Shown: positions 1 to 12,786, counted from the stretch's first letter. The stretch is 64,000 nt of DNA from Effrenium voratum (GCA_963377175.1 CAUJNA010003736.1:351399-415398); one strand, 5' to 3'. The notes: generated by a model not told the origin, from the letters alone. Program-made: numbers and translations.

Positions 1-2115
1 GGCCCGAGGGAAGGTGCGAAGCGCAGCTTGCGGACCCAAGGACCAACTGACATCCGTTTCTTTCTTACAGCTGGTCCCCCCGCTGTTTTCCTGGTTTTCA
101 GTGGAGGCCAGAAGGACACTTCACCCATCTTGGGGGGTCACCCAACAAGAAGGAAATCCTTTCTGCACTGCACGACCCCTTTTTTTTGGGGGGGGGGGTA
201 CAGAGATCGACGTGGAAGAGATGGATTCCATGTCTTCGTAAGCCAGGTGCCGGCGGTGAAGACTCTGTGTGGCACTTAGATAGCGGAAACTGGAAAATGA
301 TTCGCTTTTTGAATGACGCCAAATTTGTTTTTTGTCTGGAGTTTCCCCAATTTGTAGGTGTTTCCCATTTTTGTCTGGGGTTGGGTTCTCCCATGGGGTT
401 TCCCAATGTTGTAGGGGTCAACTTAACCATTTTGCGAAGGCAGCCAACCTCCCGCAAATGCGGCAGGTTGGATGTCTACAAGGAGCTCTGCCACATGGGC
501 CTGACATCTCCTGGCTCCATCAGGCCCGGCCTTTCTTGGTTTGGTTTCCCATTTACCCCACAAGAACCAGGACATGTGGACAAAATCCAATCCAGACCAA
601 AATCAGCAAGGCTTACAAGAACCAGGACATGCATCTCAAATCCAAGTCACCAATCCAAAGCCAAGGGCCATTTCACGGTCGTTTCTTTGTTTGCTCGCCT
701 CCGAAATCGTCGGGGTCGAAACCGAACGTCGATCTGTGCCTTGCGCCAGGCTGGCGCCCACGGAGGTCCGTGATGTGCCGGGCCTGGCTTTTTCGACCTC
801 TGCTTTGGGAAATACTATTTTCATGGGTCAAGCCACCCATCAACTGGTGCGTGGATTTCGTCCATTGGCATCACCCAGCGCTTCCAGTTGGCCCTAAAGA
901 CAACCGATCGGTATGGCTAGAGAGGTTTTACATGGATGGTTTCCTCTGGTCACCTACTACAGCAGCGAAACGCTGAAAGCACTGGGCAGAAGCTGCAATC
1001 AGCGAGCAGAGGTGGTGGTGAAACTCTACCAGCCTTTGGCACCTCGGCTGATGGTGAGATTCGCTGCCAATGGACTCAGATCGGCTTTTGACCTTAGGAG
1101 ATATGAGGGCCCCCCCAAAACCTGAAATAACGAGGTCTTGGGGTCCGAGGGTCAGGGTTTCCCGTGTAAAGGTCCCAAAGCTCAAGGTGTTGTTTTTAGC
1201 TCTTTCGGGGAGAGCGCAGATGCAAGGTCCAAGTGCACGCACCTCACTTTTTTTCTTGCCGTGGTCTTGAAATTGGTACATATCGTCATCAACGCTCAAA
1301 AGGACATGCAGGCTGGCTCCTGTCAAGCGAACCATGACCTACGTAGGGCTCGGTCAAAATTTAGTATTACTTTTTGGAGGGCACACGCGGAGGCTCGCTC
1401 ATTCAGGGGGACAACTGGACGTGCATATTTCGATCGTGGCTCGCATGTGCCATGGTCTCTTCGCACCCCTTTGCTTGGGGTAGGGATGGTCAGCCGATGT
1501 AAAGCGTCCTAAGAAAGCCATGACCATGAATCATGAACAGCCAGGACAAGGAACACCTTATAAAGGGACTGCTGACAGCACGACCCACATTTCGGTAGTG
1601 TTTTGACCGAGGCTCGCATAAGTTCTGATCTGGCGTGAGGTCGAGCGCCAGCCACCCGCGCCCTTCCACCGCGAGAGAATGGTGCGCCGGTTGAGCGGAG
1701 GATGAAAAGTAACCAAAGGTCCCAACAAATTGAAGCATCCCCAAACTTGGGAAAGGGAGCAACTCAATGCGGGTTCCGCCCCCATGCAGAGTAAGAGCGC
1801 ACTTGAAAAAGGGAGTTCGTGGAAAGGGGGGTTCGGCGGGTCACGGCCTCATATATCTTATGCAGGGTTACTCACTTTTCTTCCCAAGTTGAGAGTTCTT
1901 ACTGCAATCAGCACCACTTGCAACTGCCAAGCTTGCTGGTGCGACAGGCAGGGCAACTTTGGGAATGAAGCTTATACACCATCCAACTGGTGGTTTCCTT
2001 TAAGGGGACCCACGTCTCAGTCCCCGACCTTTCGCAAGTCGCTCGCTTCTCGTCTCCAGGTGCCTCTGAAGCCCCCGGACTGCAAGCCTGGACCTTGCGG
2101 ACAATTTCAGAACTG
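1..2115. other. Unassigned eukaryotic sequence with exon-like patches
   Basis: No gene is recognised. Open, codon-like GC-rich patches preceded by AG occur near 470-532 (+) and 968-1124 (+); they could be exons but match no family I know. A T-run followed directly by a G-run and GTAC lies at about 179-202, the same shape as the inner part of the inverted-repeat elements listed further right. Everything else looks like intron or intergenic DNA. Confidence 0.4.
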
Positions 2116-2242
2116 GCGGTGGCTCAGAAAAAAGGGGGTAACCCCAAAAATAGGGGTAACCCCAACATGGGTTGCCCTAGAAAGTGGAAGCATGGAGCAA
2201 CACCTGCGGTTTGCCCCTCCGATCGTTTAATTTTGAGCCACT
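2116..2242. mobile_element. Small inverted-repeat element, family C (variant GGCTCAAAA)
   Basis: It begins GCGGTGGCTCAGAAAA and ends TTTTGAGCCACT, which are inverted copies of each other. The inner part shares a segment near CACCTGCGGTTTGCCCCTCC with the elements at 9109 and 40764. It has no coding capacity. This copy is about 30 bp longer than its relatives because of a repeated GGGTAACCCC segment. Confidence 0.6.
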
Positions 2243-3371
2243 CAAAAAAACTGGACCCTTTGGTGGCCATAGGTGGGGATCCACGTCCACTTGTGGTTGG
2301 TGGTTCCAACGCTGCACATTTTTTTCTCGGCGTTAGTTTATAACAAGTCCAGCACATCAGTTCAATGTTCTTCGGCTTCCTGAAAAAGTCCGGCCACTCT
2401 TGGAAGGGGGAGCCCCAGACTTCAGAGCCCAGGGATCCGGCGTGGAAGCACCTGCTGGACGGCACCAGCGCCTCGGATGAACATCTTCAACACCGGTCGT
2501 TGCGGGAGTTGCTCGTGTGGGTGGCTCGGCTTCTTTTGGACCTGGTACCCCTCCCCCCTTTCTTGGTGGTAAGTAGCAAGTACATGTCATGAGTGTGCGG
2601 AAGGACAAGCCATATGAGCCACAATCAAAGCCCGGGCAGATGAAGGTCCCAACCACAAATGGGTGCGGCCGCCTTTTTTTTAAACGGTTCTGGGTCCATC
2701 TTAATGCCGATCGGCTTTGATTTCGACTCATATATTGAATTCAAAAAGCCGGCTCTGGTTAAGGACGGTCGGCGCCTCGAGCAGTGGTGGATGCCGGGCT
2801 GCCCAACTGCCCCAACGGGCCATGCCTTTATCTGTTTGTGAAGAACCTGCTTGGGTGCTCTACGTTTAGGGGTGGTTCTTTACAGCACACATTGCCATTG
2901 ATTGCTGACATAGCGGGGTCATCTCGAGGTTCTCAAAGTTATCTTGGAGGCTAAGTTTGAGGATGCGCCCAGTCACACCACAAAAGAGAACAAGGCTTCT
3001 AAGATACAGCTTGGCCATCACCAAAAGGAAATCGACCGCCTTTTTTTTTTGGGGGGGGGGGGTATTACTCAGGTGGGATACAAGAATCCCTGGAAATTCC
3101 AACTGGGGGTCGGGGGTTGGGGGCCGTGCCCCAAGAAGCTGTTCATCCCACCTGGGTGGGGGCGCACCTAATTTTTTCCGAGAAGAAGTCGGCCCTGTGT
3201 GGTCACAAGACCCCCTGCACTTGCAAACGCCGGGGACAATCATCAACCCGGTAGAGAAGGTAGACACCCATGAGAAGGAACCCCGAGAAAAAAGGAGCAC
3301 CAGACCGTGACCCATCAAGGAACTGTCTCAAAAGGATAAATCAATTGGTCCCCAAATTGAGAAACGCCCGC
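2243..3371. other. Unassigned eukaryotic sequence
   Basis: One exon-like patch at about 2424-2560 (+) reads as a charged, leucine-containing peptide, with no family match. A run of T followed by a run of G and GGTA sits at 3040-3063, repeating the motif seen at 179-202. Nothing else is identifiable. Confidence 0.35.
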
Positions 3372-3516
3372 ACTGAGGATGGACGAAATCCTGCACCTCC
3401 CAAGAAACCTTGACATCATGATTCCCCAACATACTGTAAATGCCGTAGAAACGTTATGGTTTCAAGCATGGTAACTCATTTCCTTGTGCGACATGGATTT
3501 CGCATCCATCCACAGT
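3372..3516 (-). mobile_element. MITE family A, inverted copy
   Basis: The ends ACTGAGGATGGACGAAATC and GATTTCGCATCCATCCACAG are inverted copies of each other. The inside matches the reverse complement of the 128-bp copies at 35541 and 36056, including the segments around AAGAAACC and GGTTTCA. It is followed by TA, consistent with a TA target duplication. At about 145 bp it is longer and more diverged than those copies, so probably older. Confidence 0.75.
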
Positions 3517-3888
3517 ATGAAGCCTATGAGAACTGTCCTTGTTGAGTTCGTTTTTCCAGGTCACCACTGGCATGGGCGGCGGGCAGCGTCCCCAGCTCGG
3601 GTCTTTCGCCCTCGTTTGGGTTTTCTGCGAAGGAAATTGGGACCTCTGGGGTGCCTTTTTGATGGGGTTTGGGTAAAAAAAAAGAGATCAAGCCGCTGGT
3701 TTAGATGGGTTTGGTCCATGTACCAGGGCGATCCACGTGTCCAAAAGGTCACCTATGATTGGGACCCCATGGTGTTCCGGGCCCTTCGAAAGGCGATTTT
3801 TCCTCGTGCAGGCCGGAGTTGGACCTCTTAGAGCTTCGCCTCTGGGAGGCGCTTGCGGGCGTTTCTCGCCAGTCTCCCCCGAATGTTG
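3517..3888. other. Unassigned eukaryotic sequence
   Basis: There is a weak GC-rich open patch at about 3560-3650, with a poly-A/GA stretch after it. No gene or repeat is recognised. Confidence 0.3.
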
Positions 3889-3889
3889 A

Positions 3890-4007
3890 CCCAGGATTCA
3901 TAGACCCATCCCACTATGAGGGGGGTGAAAACCCCCCCAAAAGTGGTCTCAATCCCCCACTAAAAGTATGAATGAACCAGGGGTTCATTAATTCGGGGTT
4001 AACATTG
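3890..4007 (-). mobile_element. Dispersed repeat family H, inverted copy
   Basis: Its reverse complement aligns with 7068-7222: both contain AACCCCTGGTT, TTTTAGTGGGGGATT, GACCACTTTTGG and TTTTCACCCC in the same order, and both end near GGGTCAAC. No open frame. It is probably a degenerate non-autonomous transposon. Confidence 0.6.
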
Positions 4008-5682
4008 TGGGGGGGAAGGGGGCAAACGGAAGCCTATTCTATGGCGCTACTGTACGGCTTTTAATGCCCTCAAATTAACAAGACATGGGGAAATGGGGAC
4101 ATTTCCCCAAAACACACACATACACACATGGGCTGCGGTTGTCAAACATAAGGCAATCCCGAAATGGGTTGCCTTGTCCTGGTAAACGGAACAAAAGTCA
4201 AAATGTTGTGCCCTGAGGATTTGAAATTTGACCCATACCCACATCCTGTTCCTGTTTTTGCGGGACTTGATGCCCTCCCAATGATGGACGATTTGAAGGT
4301 GTAGGACGTGCCTCTTGGGGGACATTCCCGTCGTTTGCTTTGAGAGTTCCACGTCCCATCGGACAGCTCCCAAGTCCCGCGCCGGCTGTGAGATCAACGC
4401 CTCCCTGAGCCACCTGAAGAACCCGGGCGTCAAGGCCCATGCGCGGCTACCTTCGCCGGGAAAACCCCTGGGGGGCAAGCTTGTTTTTTTTTTGTTTTGT
4501 TTTGTTTTGCGGCGTTTATGTACCATCGGTCCCTGTTGTTTTGGAGTGCAAGGGGTTTCAACAGACCTCCCGTGCCGGTTAGTTCATCGACCAAAGCGCG
4601 CCGCACGCGCCGCCGAGCTATTTTGGGTGCCTCGCGGAATAGACTGCGCACCTTGGCTGCAGATGAATTCGTTTTCTGAGGGCACCGTTTTCAGGTTGGT
4701 TCGGAAGGGAACCGACAGAAAAGCCACCAATGTGGAGGTCCCCCTATTTCGTCACACACTCGAATGGAAGCTGTTTGGAAAGGCACCAACTGGAGCCGAC
4801 TGGGAATACGCTTCTCCTCACAGATCCGCAGAGTTTTGTTTTTGTTCGTCCAGGGAGTAGCTCCCCAGAAACACAAGAGATACCACGAGTTCGGTCAACG
4901 TCTTGCATCATAGGCACAAACATACACACAGAGACAGACACATCCACTGCGGCTGGGGAGGAGCAAGCTGCGAAGGACTGCCTTTGTTAGGATGGACCGT
5001 ATGTTTGAGCAAGTGCTGACCCGGGATGGCTAAACTCATAGTTGCTGAACCTGGTGTGTGTGTGTGTCACATTCTTGAGGAGCATTTGCATTTTGGGGAC
5101 ACCCATTCCGCTACAAATCTGCCAGCCCAGGCTCGAGGATGTGTGACGATTGGCAGGGCACTTAGTCGGAAGAAACGTGCCAGTTTTGCTTGGCATTCTC
5201 CCCAGTTCTTCCATTTTGTGTGGCTAGCCAAGGCAAATGATCATGTAAAACCTGGAGGCAAGACACCCTGGTTACCTACTGTGTTTCTGGAAGCACTGGG
5301 CTTGATAATAGAGTGTGCCCTTCTTGTTGGCAAAGGAAATTGGGAGCCACGCCAAAGTGGATCGAATTTGGACGGAATGCACTCCCATGTTGCTTCCAAT
5401 TTCTGCAAAAGGCGAAGGCCCTCATTGCCATGGGAGTTTGGCTCAATGCTTCCCATCCACCATGGAACCTAGCTGGGAGTTTCATTTGCCCAGGCTGCTG
5501 AAAAATGACAACGCCACCTCCTTCCTGTACTCACACAAAGAACCCAGTGAACGCAGGCGAGGCAGCACCGCATTGCGCATACGTTTGCCCCAGCCAATGG
5601 GTTCCATCCGGTGTCGTTTTCTTGCGTTTTGGAGGGTTTTCCCTGTCAGCTCAAGTATCCCCTAACCCCCCCACCCCCCCGC

Positions 5683-5716
<34 letters not shown>

Positions 5717-7067
5717 GAGGTCTGCCCATTGGCGGTTGTGGCTCACGTGAAACGCCATAAGAGAGCTGACGGATGCCAGTTTTCACGCTGCAGCTATGAG
5801 CATCTCAATAGCCATCTTTGACATGCCGGCAGAAGCTGTTGCTATCAGAGGATGTATTGTGCAACCGGGTTGCCGGCATTTACGCAAAATTGAACCGAAG
5901 GCAGTAAAACCAGCATGCTTCGCAAACGTATTTGAAGGTTTCGCGTTCACTTGAGCAAGCCCGGGGACAAGCGTGTGCGATTTGCCACTTGATACTTGAC
6001 GAAGCTCCAATTCCAATATTTTTTTTGGAGACTGCAGGGACACATTGCAGCACTGCGGCTTTGGAAAACGCTGCTGACTCCTGACTCCTGACAGCGCGTG
6101 GCTGTGATGCTTTGCCCAGTGCGCGGCAACTTGGGGCTGGCCCGCGGGACGGTTCCAGTCACGCAGCCAGAGCAATCCAAGCACCCCATGCCCTCGAAGC
6201 GGTCCAAGCCGTACACGCTAAGCGTGCTTGCCTATGCGTCCGCCCGGGCTGCGCAGAGATGGAAGCGGCAAAGAAAATCCAGGTGCGCTCGCAGCTAGAG
6301 CATGGTTGTGGAAAGGGCTGAAGCTTGTCATTTCCTGCGATACTGTGGGCAAGATCCTGCACCAGATGGCAACTGGGTGATTGTGCAAGTATTCATGGAG
6401 TTTCATCTCCCAATTGCAGGATGTTTGCCATCCGCGGTGCTTGCTAAGGGCAAATCACTTTTAATCAATGGGACTCATCTTGGGCACAGACTTCGGTTGG
6501 CCTTTTCCTCCTTTCCCCCTTTCCCCTGTCCAAGGCCCTACAAAAGTTGCAAGCAAACCATGCTAGGAAATCGATTCCTATTTTGAGCACCCCCCCCCAT
6601 TTCGGTTGGCCTTTCAAACCGTTTTCTACAACCATGAGCTGCGAGCAGGGATCTAAGATGGTTTCCGCTACCCCAACAAACCACTACCAAGGGACATGGG
6701 TCTGTCTTTCTTTGGGGTACCCCTTTTGAGTAGTTTAGAGACACCGAACCTTTTGGGGGGTCCAACCTTAGAACAGGCAGAACCAACTAGGTATGGAAAT
6801 CCTTTGAGGGAGAAATTTGTGTCCTACCATTTGTTTGGTTGGGTGTCCACAAAAATTCCCTCATCATTTGGGTGTTGATTTCTGTCCTATCATTCTTGTT
6901 CCGGTGTTCCGGTGCTCCCCACTCAAATTCAGATGGCTCTGGGTCAAAACCCTGTACCCCTAATGAGGTTGTACATAAATATTCATCCATTTTCCACAAA
7001 ATGGATAGGTTATGACCCATGGCCAGATGGGAGCCGCACAATTCTCCCAGTGTCCGGGCGTCCCCTA
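4008..7067. other. Unassigned eukaryotic sequence with exon-like patches
   Basis: Open, GC-richer, codon-like patches are seen at about 4338-4478 (+), 4579-4678 (+) and 6113-6292 (+). The last is basic and reads through about 60 codons. None matches a family I can name. A CA-dinucleotide microsatellite lies at 5684-5713 and a short CT-rich block near 6505-6530. The rest shows no gene. Confidence 0.35.
5684..5713. repeat. (CA)n microsatellite
   Basis: About 15 uninterrupted CA units preceded by a C-rich stretch. Confidence 0.95.
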
Positions 7068-7222
7068 ATGTCAACCCCGGATGAATCAACCCCTGGTTGA
7101 TTAAATCGGGGGGTGTCCCGTTTTAGTGGGGGATTCAGACCACTTTTGGAGGGGTTTTCACCCCTAAGAGTGGTAAAATTGGTGTATTAATGGGTCAACA
7201 TGACTGAAGCGGATGAATAAAC
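7068..7222 (+). mobile_element. Dispersed repeat family H
   Basis: Same family as 3890-4007 in the opposite orientation. It is bounded by AATGTCAACCCC on the left and GGGTCAAC on the right, with a further GGGTCAACAT inside, and a fragment of the family also lies around 35480-35685. Non-coding. Confidence 0.6.
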
Positions 7223-7432
7223 CTGGGTCAACCTTATTAATCCTGGGAACACCCATCCTGGGAAAAAAAAAAGCACCCCCTGAGGCGGATCCCCTGCGGA
7301 TCGATGGCTTCCGATCGATCGTTTCGGATCCGCCAGGTTGGGCTACACGGTGAGCGATGGGCCGACTCCCGCGCCGAGGAGCCTGGAGTTGCAGGGAGAT
7401 GTTGCAGTTTCACACTGGGAGATGCACACATA
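7223..7432. other. Unassigned sequence with one exon-like patch
   Basis: Around 7337-7420 (+) the sequence reads as an open, codon-like stretch after an AG, about 28 residues. No family is recognised. A palindrome-rich stretch with GATCGATCG lies at 7298-7320. Confidence 0.35.
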
Positions 7433-7964
7433 TGAATGTATGTATGTATATATACATATCACTATATATATATATAAACATGTATTTACATGTATATATA
7501 CATATTCCTATTATTAGGATTATTATTATGCGTGTTATTGCTAATAATATTATTATTAATACTATTAGGAATATTATTAGTATTATCACTATACGCACGC
7601 ATTTGCGCTTTGCTTGACTTCTGCATGTCTGTTTTAATTATTCACTTCATGTATATTGCATTTGTTTCAACCTATTTCCAGTCATTTCATGCTTCTCCAG
7701 GCCATGCCATTCCATTCATGCAGTTGTTTATTATGTGTTGTTTACTTGTTTGTTTGTTTGTTTGTTTGTTTCTGTCTTTCTTTGTTTGTTTGTTTGTTTG
7801 TTTGTTTGTTTACTTGCTTACTACCTACCTACTTGCTTGCGCACTTACGTATTTACTTATTTGTTTATGTTATTTTGTCACATTATTTATTTGGTCATTT
7901 ATTAATGCAGCAATTTAGTGATTTGCTTGTTTTGCTTTATTGTTTCCTTCACGTAATTTTCTAC

Positions 7965-8001
<37 letters not shown>

Positions 8002-8003
8002 GG

Positions 8004-8037
<34 letters not shown>

Positions 8038-8300
8038 TGCTGCTTGCTTGCTTGCTGTTTTTTCTGATTCTTTTTTTTGTATTATCTTCCTTTTTGAAAT
8101 AAGCACATAGATATAAATGTATATATTATCATTTCATTTTATGTCAGTTTATGTCATGTTATTTCTTTTTATGTCATGTTATGTTACTTTTTTCTTTTTT
8201 ACTTTACTTTTTTTACTTTATTTATTTGTTTATTTATTTGTTTGTTTATTTATTTATTTATTCATTCATTTATTTAATTATTTATTCATGTATTTATGCT
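7433..8300. repeat. Block of AT-rich microsatellites
   Basis: It contains consecutive low-complexity tracts: TA/ATGT-rich (7433-7505), ATT-rich (7505-7590), TTTG units (7745-7810), GCTT units with GGCT variants (7965-8060) and TTTA/TTTG units (8215-8290). The long open frames through it are artefacts of repeats whose unit sequence lacks stops. No gene is present. Confidence 0.9.
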
Positions 8301-9108
8301 TTCATGCTTTCATGCAGGTATTTTAGATGCCTTGTTCGTCCCCAAGCCGCTACCCCAAGGGAAATTTGGTCATGCACCACATATTGTTCCTTTTTTGGGG
8401 CTAGCGGGCCTCCGAAGGTACGCGATCGACCCGTACATTTAGAGCCAACCCGAGCGGTAGAAACCCGGCTCTCGTGGATTTTGACCAAAGCTCACTTCCT
8501 GAGTTCATGAACTTTAAGCTTTTTGGGAAGACCGTTTCGGTGGTACATATACAGTTTGAACTTTTTTTGGGCCATCCACTCAGCATGTGAGAAAGCTGCA
8601 GGACAGCAAGGCACATGCTGACCATGTTCGATGTGACCAAGGATGAGGCGCCCTGCGCCTCTTCACACTCCGCCTTCAACTGGCATGGGTGTTTTCACAC
8701 ATTGTTTTTCCGTGGAAACCCAAAGTTGGACATAATCCATGGACATGCGTCCGAGAAAAAAAAAAAAAAAACACGCCCCCTTTTTTTTACCCGCCCGTTT
8801 CGGGGTGTTCTTTGCGTGCTTGGATTCGCGCAGGTCATGGACATCTTGCGAGTGGCCACTGCCATGAAGGAGTCCAGGAGGCGGGTCTTTTTTTGGTGGA
8901 AAGGAGTCCATTTGGGCTATGAAACTCACTCAAGTTCGCACGGGGCCTCTGTGGGCGCAGCTGATTTATTGGGGGGGGGGGGATCAGGCCCAAAACCGGC
9001 AACAGCAAGTGCACGGTGAACCCAATTCCTGAAAAGTGATTGGTGGACAGAAATCCCCGAATTTGGTCCACCTCAAGGGTCCCCAATGAATTTTTGTTTA
9101 CCCATTTG
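8301..9108. other. Unassigned eukaryotic sequence
   Basis: There is a small exon-like patch at about 8833-8887 (+), a poly-A tract at 8757-8770 and a G-run at 8971-8982. No gene is recognised. Confidence 0.35.
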
Positions 9109-9205
9109 GCGGTGGCTCAAAAGGCCGGAAGCACGATGGAACCCTGGTGAGTGGAAACATGGACCAAGGCCTGCGTTACCCCTCCTGTTTAATTTTGAGC
9201 CACTG
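9109..9205. mobile_element. Small inverted-repeat element, family C (variant GGCTCAAAA)
   Basis: Starts GCGGTGGCTCAAAA and ends TTTTGAGCCACTGC, an inverted pair. The centre matches the element at 2116 and the inverted copy at 40764. Non-coding, 97 bp. Confidence 0.65.
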
Positions 9206-11159
9206 CCATTTGGGTGTATCTTTTTTTGGGGAAGATCCCTTTTGGGGTGGTTCTAAAGGAAACCACAAAGGAGACTTGCCATGCTGGCGGGTGCGATTCC
9301 AATTTTGAGACATGGTCACGGGCTCGCACGGGCGGCGAGGCACTTTATGAACACCGGCTTCGACCGGTTCTCGGAGATCCTCAAGGGCCGGACGCCCCAA
9401 GGTTTCGCTTTTGGACGAGACCCGCCTTGGGAGGGCTGAACTTCCCAAAATGGGGAAACAAACGCTGGTCTTTCTTGTCTCCAGATAGGTCGTCCGGCTC
9501 CATTGGCTCTGGCTGCTTTCTTTTGAGGCAGACAAGGGGGTGCCGTCAAAAGACAGCAAGTGGATTCCCCGGAAATCTGGCGAGGGACTTTGTTTGGCTG
9601 TTCTCCACACTTGACTCGGTAAGACAGCAAGTGGATTCCCCGCAAATCTGGCGACGGACTTTGTTTGGCTGTTCTCGGTTGGTCAGCGGGATTTGACCCC
9701 AGGCTGCTCCCTTCTCACACTCTTCGAGAAGCCCTCCTTGCGCCGGGGCCTTGTGCGTGGGAGGGGAAGGCGTGGGGCCGAGGGGGGGAGGTTGGGAGGT
9801 CGGGAAAGGTGGGGGGAGGGAGGAGGGCAATTTCCGTGTTTGCCGCGCTTTTTTTCTTCCTTTTCGCGTCTTCGATTGCTGGGAAAGTTGGGGCAGATAT
9901 GGGGAGGATGGGAGAGGTTGGGAGAGGCGCGGTGTTGACCCTTTGGCCTGTTTCACGCTGAGGCACTCGGGTGTCCCTGGAGTGCGGCATGAACCAACTC
10001 GGCGGCTGGCGGCTCAAAGAAGACCGAGAGACGCCTGGCTTCGTCCCTTTGCCCAAAGGTGTTCGGGGGGTGGTTTGACCCATTAGCCCTCTACAGGAAT
10101 GCTTCAAATCCCCAACCCCCATGGATTGGTGGATGGCACGCTCAGCTGGCGATGGCTTTGCTGAAGCCCTTCACTGAGGTCAGGCGATCTTCTACTCCAT
10201 CGCCGACTCCCCCTTGGGTGCCAAAGAGAGCATCGAGGATTGCGAAGTCCGAAATCGCCTGCATGGATGGCTATGAAGCCCAGACACGATCCGATTCCCC
10301 CACTCAACACCGATCCGATTCCCGGTCTGGTTCCATTCCCACGGCTTCATTTGGGGCGAAGGGGAAAACTGCCTTTTGCCCATGAACCCTCTGGCCGCCA
10401 TCAAACCTGGGAGTTTGAAAACAAGCTCATGGCTTCCTAAGGGAACCGAATCATGAGATTCCATCCGTGTCAGGTGCACCCATGAATCGCGTGGGTCTCT
10501 TGCGGAGATCCAAGGGGCACCGCCCAGTTTCGCCTTCGCTTGGGAGGCTCATGAATCAAGAAATTGTCCATGGGTATGGGCTCACATAGGAAGGTCTGGG
10601 TCGGTGGTTCTTTTTTCCCTCCCGGTTTGGGGATGGTTGAAAGGGACGCCACGAGGCTACCACCCACTTTGGAGTTCTATGTTCGGTTACAACCCCGCAT
10701 GAGGTTCAGGTGACCAGTTTCATGATCTTCATGCCTGGTATGATGGCGATATTGTGCAGCCAGCCGGCCAATCCAGGACACAGGGAGAGTTCTTTCCCGA
10801 ATGTGCTCCCGCCTCAGAATATGCGGCCGCCTCCAGCGTTCCATTCTGAGATTCCAGTCCTTCGGGCGTATCACACGCACATGGCCATACACAAAGCATA
10901 CCCAGTGGACCCCAGTTACCCACAAAGCACGCAACCAGCTATGGTCCTTTTGGTTTTAACGGGTGGTTCCCTTGGCTACCTACTCCACAGGTGAATGGAT
11001 CCACCGGGATAGTCTTTTTTTCTTCTTCCCCTTTTTCCTGCTTCTTCGCAGCCAAGTGGCCTCAAGCCTCCAATGTAGCAGCGCCTTTGCCGCGCGATGG
11101 ATGGCGTTTCTTCCCCACGTTGCTGGGCGGAGAGGGGAAGGGAGGAGAGGACCAGTGAG
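9206..11159. other. Unassigned eukaryotic sequence with exon-like patches
   Basis: Exon-like patches lie near 9318-9420 (+) and 10131-10280. A 71-bp-period duplication is annotated separately at 9550-9676. A strongly G-rich strand with repeated GGGGAGG and GGGAGGTT words lies at 9755-9935 and could fold as quadruplexes. No gene is identified. Confidence 0.35.
9550..9676. repeat. 71-bp tandem duplication
   Basis: The segment beginning AAGACAGCAAGTGGATTCCC at 9550 recurs at 9621. About 55 of the 71 bp are retained with two visible substitutions, and the remaining spacer differs. The duplication looks recent. It may involve an exon, because the repeated part is open in at least one frame. Confidence 0.85.
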
Positions 11160-11231
11160 CATAGGACCTGGTTTACCTGGTGGTTCAATCAACTACCAGT
11201 GCCATCTATTTTCCCAAAAGGGACACCTATG
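11160..11231 (+). mobile_element. MITE family F, internally deleted copy
   Basis: It ends AAAAGGGACACCTATG and contains GGTTTACCTGGTGGTTCAATC and CCATCTATTTT, as in the complete copies at 38849 and 41766. The left arm keeps only CATAGG before joining the core, so about 40 bp are missing. Confidence 0.75.
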
Positions 11232-12786
11232 CCAGTGAGTGTTCCTCGAGAAGACACCCGCTCCAGGAGGTCAGTTTCGCTGCTTGGTCGGCGTCCTCTT
11301 GCTTTTGTTTTTTTCCCCTTGACTTGCCCAACAGCCTTTGGGGCGGGTTCCCTCCGAGACAGATCCAAATGACTGGGCTTTGGCTTTCGGACGGCCATGG
11401 AGATGTTTTAGCCTGCCACCCTCAAGCGTGGTTTGGTGCACAGGAAGCCGGCTGGACCATTGGAAGACGTCTGCCCTGAATTGATGATTTGGATTGGTGC
11501 TTTGGGATTTGATTAGGAAGAACCCCCCCTCCATTTCGCCACCAAAGCCCCGGGCTCCAAAACAGCAACTGGAATGAAGCTGATACGTGCGACGTGGAGT
11601 TTCGCCTGAGGTTGGGAATCTGCGAAGTGGTCGCCGACTTGCCTTGGACTGAAGAGAACGATTATCATGCACGTGACTCGTTCGCAAAGGACATCTTGCC
11701 CTCACTATGGACTACCCATTGCCATGCAGTACCAAATCGGCTTTGCCCTAGCTCTCTGTCCCTGAGGCAGGCAGCAGTGGCTCTCTTGCGGTTTGCATTC
11801 GCCGACTTTTGGGGAGCCCTTGTTGACGTCTTTCTCTCTATTATCGGCTTCATCGCTGTGATGGCGACATTGCTGCAAGAAATTGCTTTTGGTTCTTGTG
11901 CCACAGCACTCGACTGAGTCCGATTCTCACAATTGCTTTGGGGGGTCGTACTCCCGCCCATTTAGAGGGTAACCTTGATCATGGGATTGATAGAAAACTG
12001 AGGAGATGAAATCCGTCTACCTGCTGTACTTTGGTTTCGCCTGCAGTGTAGGATGCTGTCTCAGCCTGGGCACGTTGCTGCTGCAGCTGTGACTTGGTGC
12101 GAAGTGCGATGCCGGGTCCACGCTTTCCGTGGCGAGTCTGCTTGCAGCCAAGGATTCATGATGGATGCCTGGCGAAAGAAAGGTTTTGATCCCATGTTCA
12201 TGCCGGCATGGGGTGTTTTGAGGGCATCCTTCTCCGGCGGGTTAGAACGGAAACCAAAAGGAACACCGTTGCCATTCGGCGGCCCCCCCTGATTTGTTTA
12301 TATTGACTCTTCCTTGAGGACCCGACAAGCAGCTTTGCCCGGCGCTCATATCTTCCTCCGCGGCATCATTGCTTGGTGCGATTGCATCTTGTCCGCGATT
12401 GGGGGGACGTGCATCGTTGTGCGGCGGGGGAGGGGATCATTGAGAGGATTGAGATGCAGTCACGTGATCGTGCCATCATGCTTTGCGAATACCCGGGTCG
12501 AAATCACTCACACCTCAAATTGGGTATGTGTCAACATAGAGGTTGGGGGGGGTGGGTTCTCAAAATGAGCGCTTTCCCTTGGGTTTCCCTTCAAACCAGG
12601 CTGAAACCTGGGAGCCTCCCCAAAACCCGCAACGCTACCCAAAGAAAATGCGAGATCCTGGGCGCTGAAAGGTGGGACTCGCCGCTTGGGGAGACATGCG
12701 CGCGAGTGATGAGCTCGACTTGGGGGCTGCCCGGGCTGTGGTGTACGGATCTCTGAAGGACGAAGGCGCCGCAGCGGAGATGACGG
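11232..12786. other. Unassigned sequence with hydrophobic exon-like patches
   Basis: An acidic/basic patch at about 11596-11705 (+) is followed by 11770-11917 (+), which encodes a hydrophobic stretch compatible with a membrane helix. Another patch, 12006-12092 (+), begins with ATG and is also hydrophobic. They could be exons of one membrane protein, but I recognise no family. Confidence 0.35.

Noticed and set aside
7433..8300. Membrane proteins with Leu/Phe/Val repeats
   Set aside because: Hydrophobic frames are artefacts of TTTG, GCTT and TTTA repeats.
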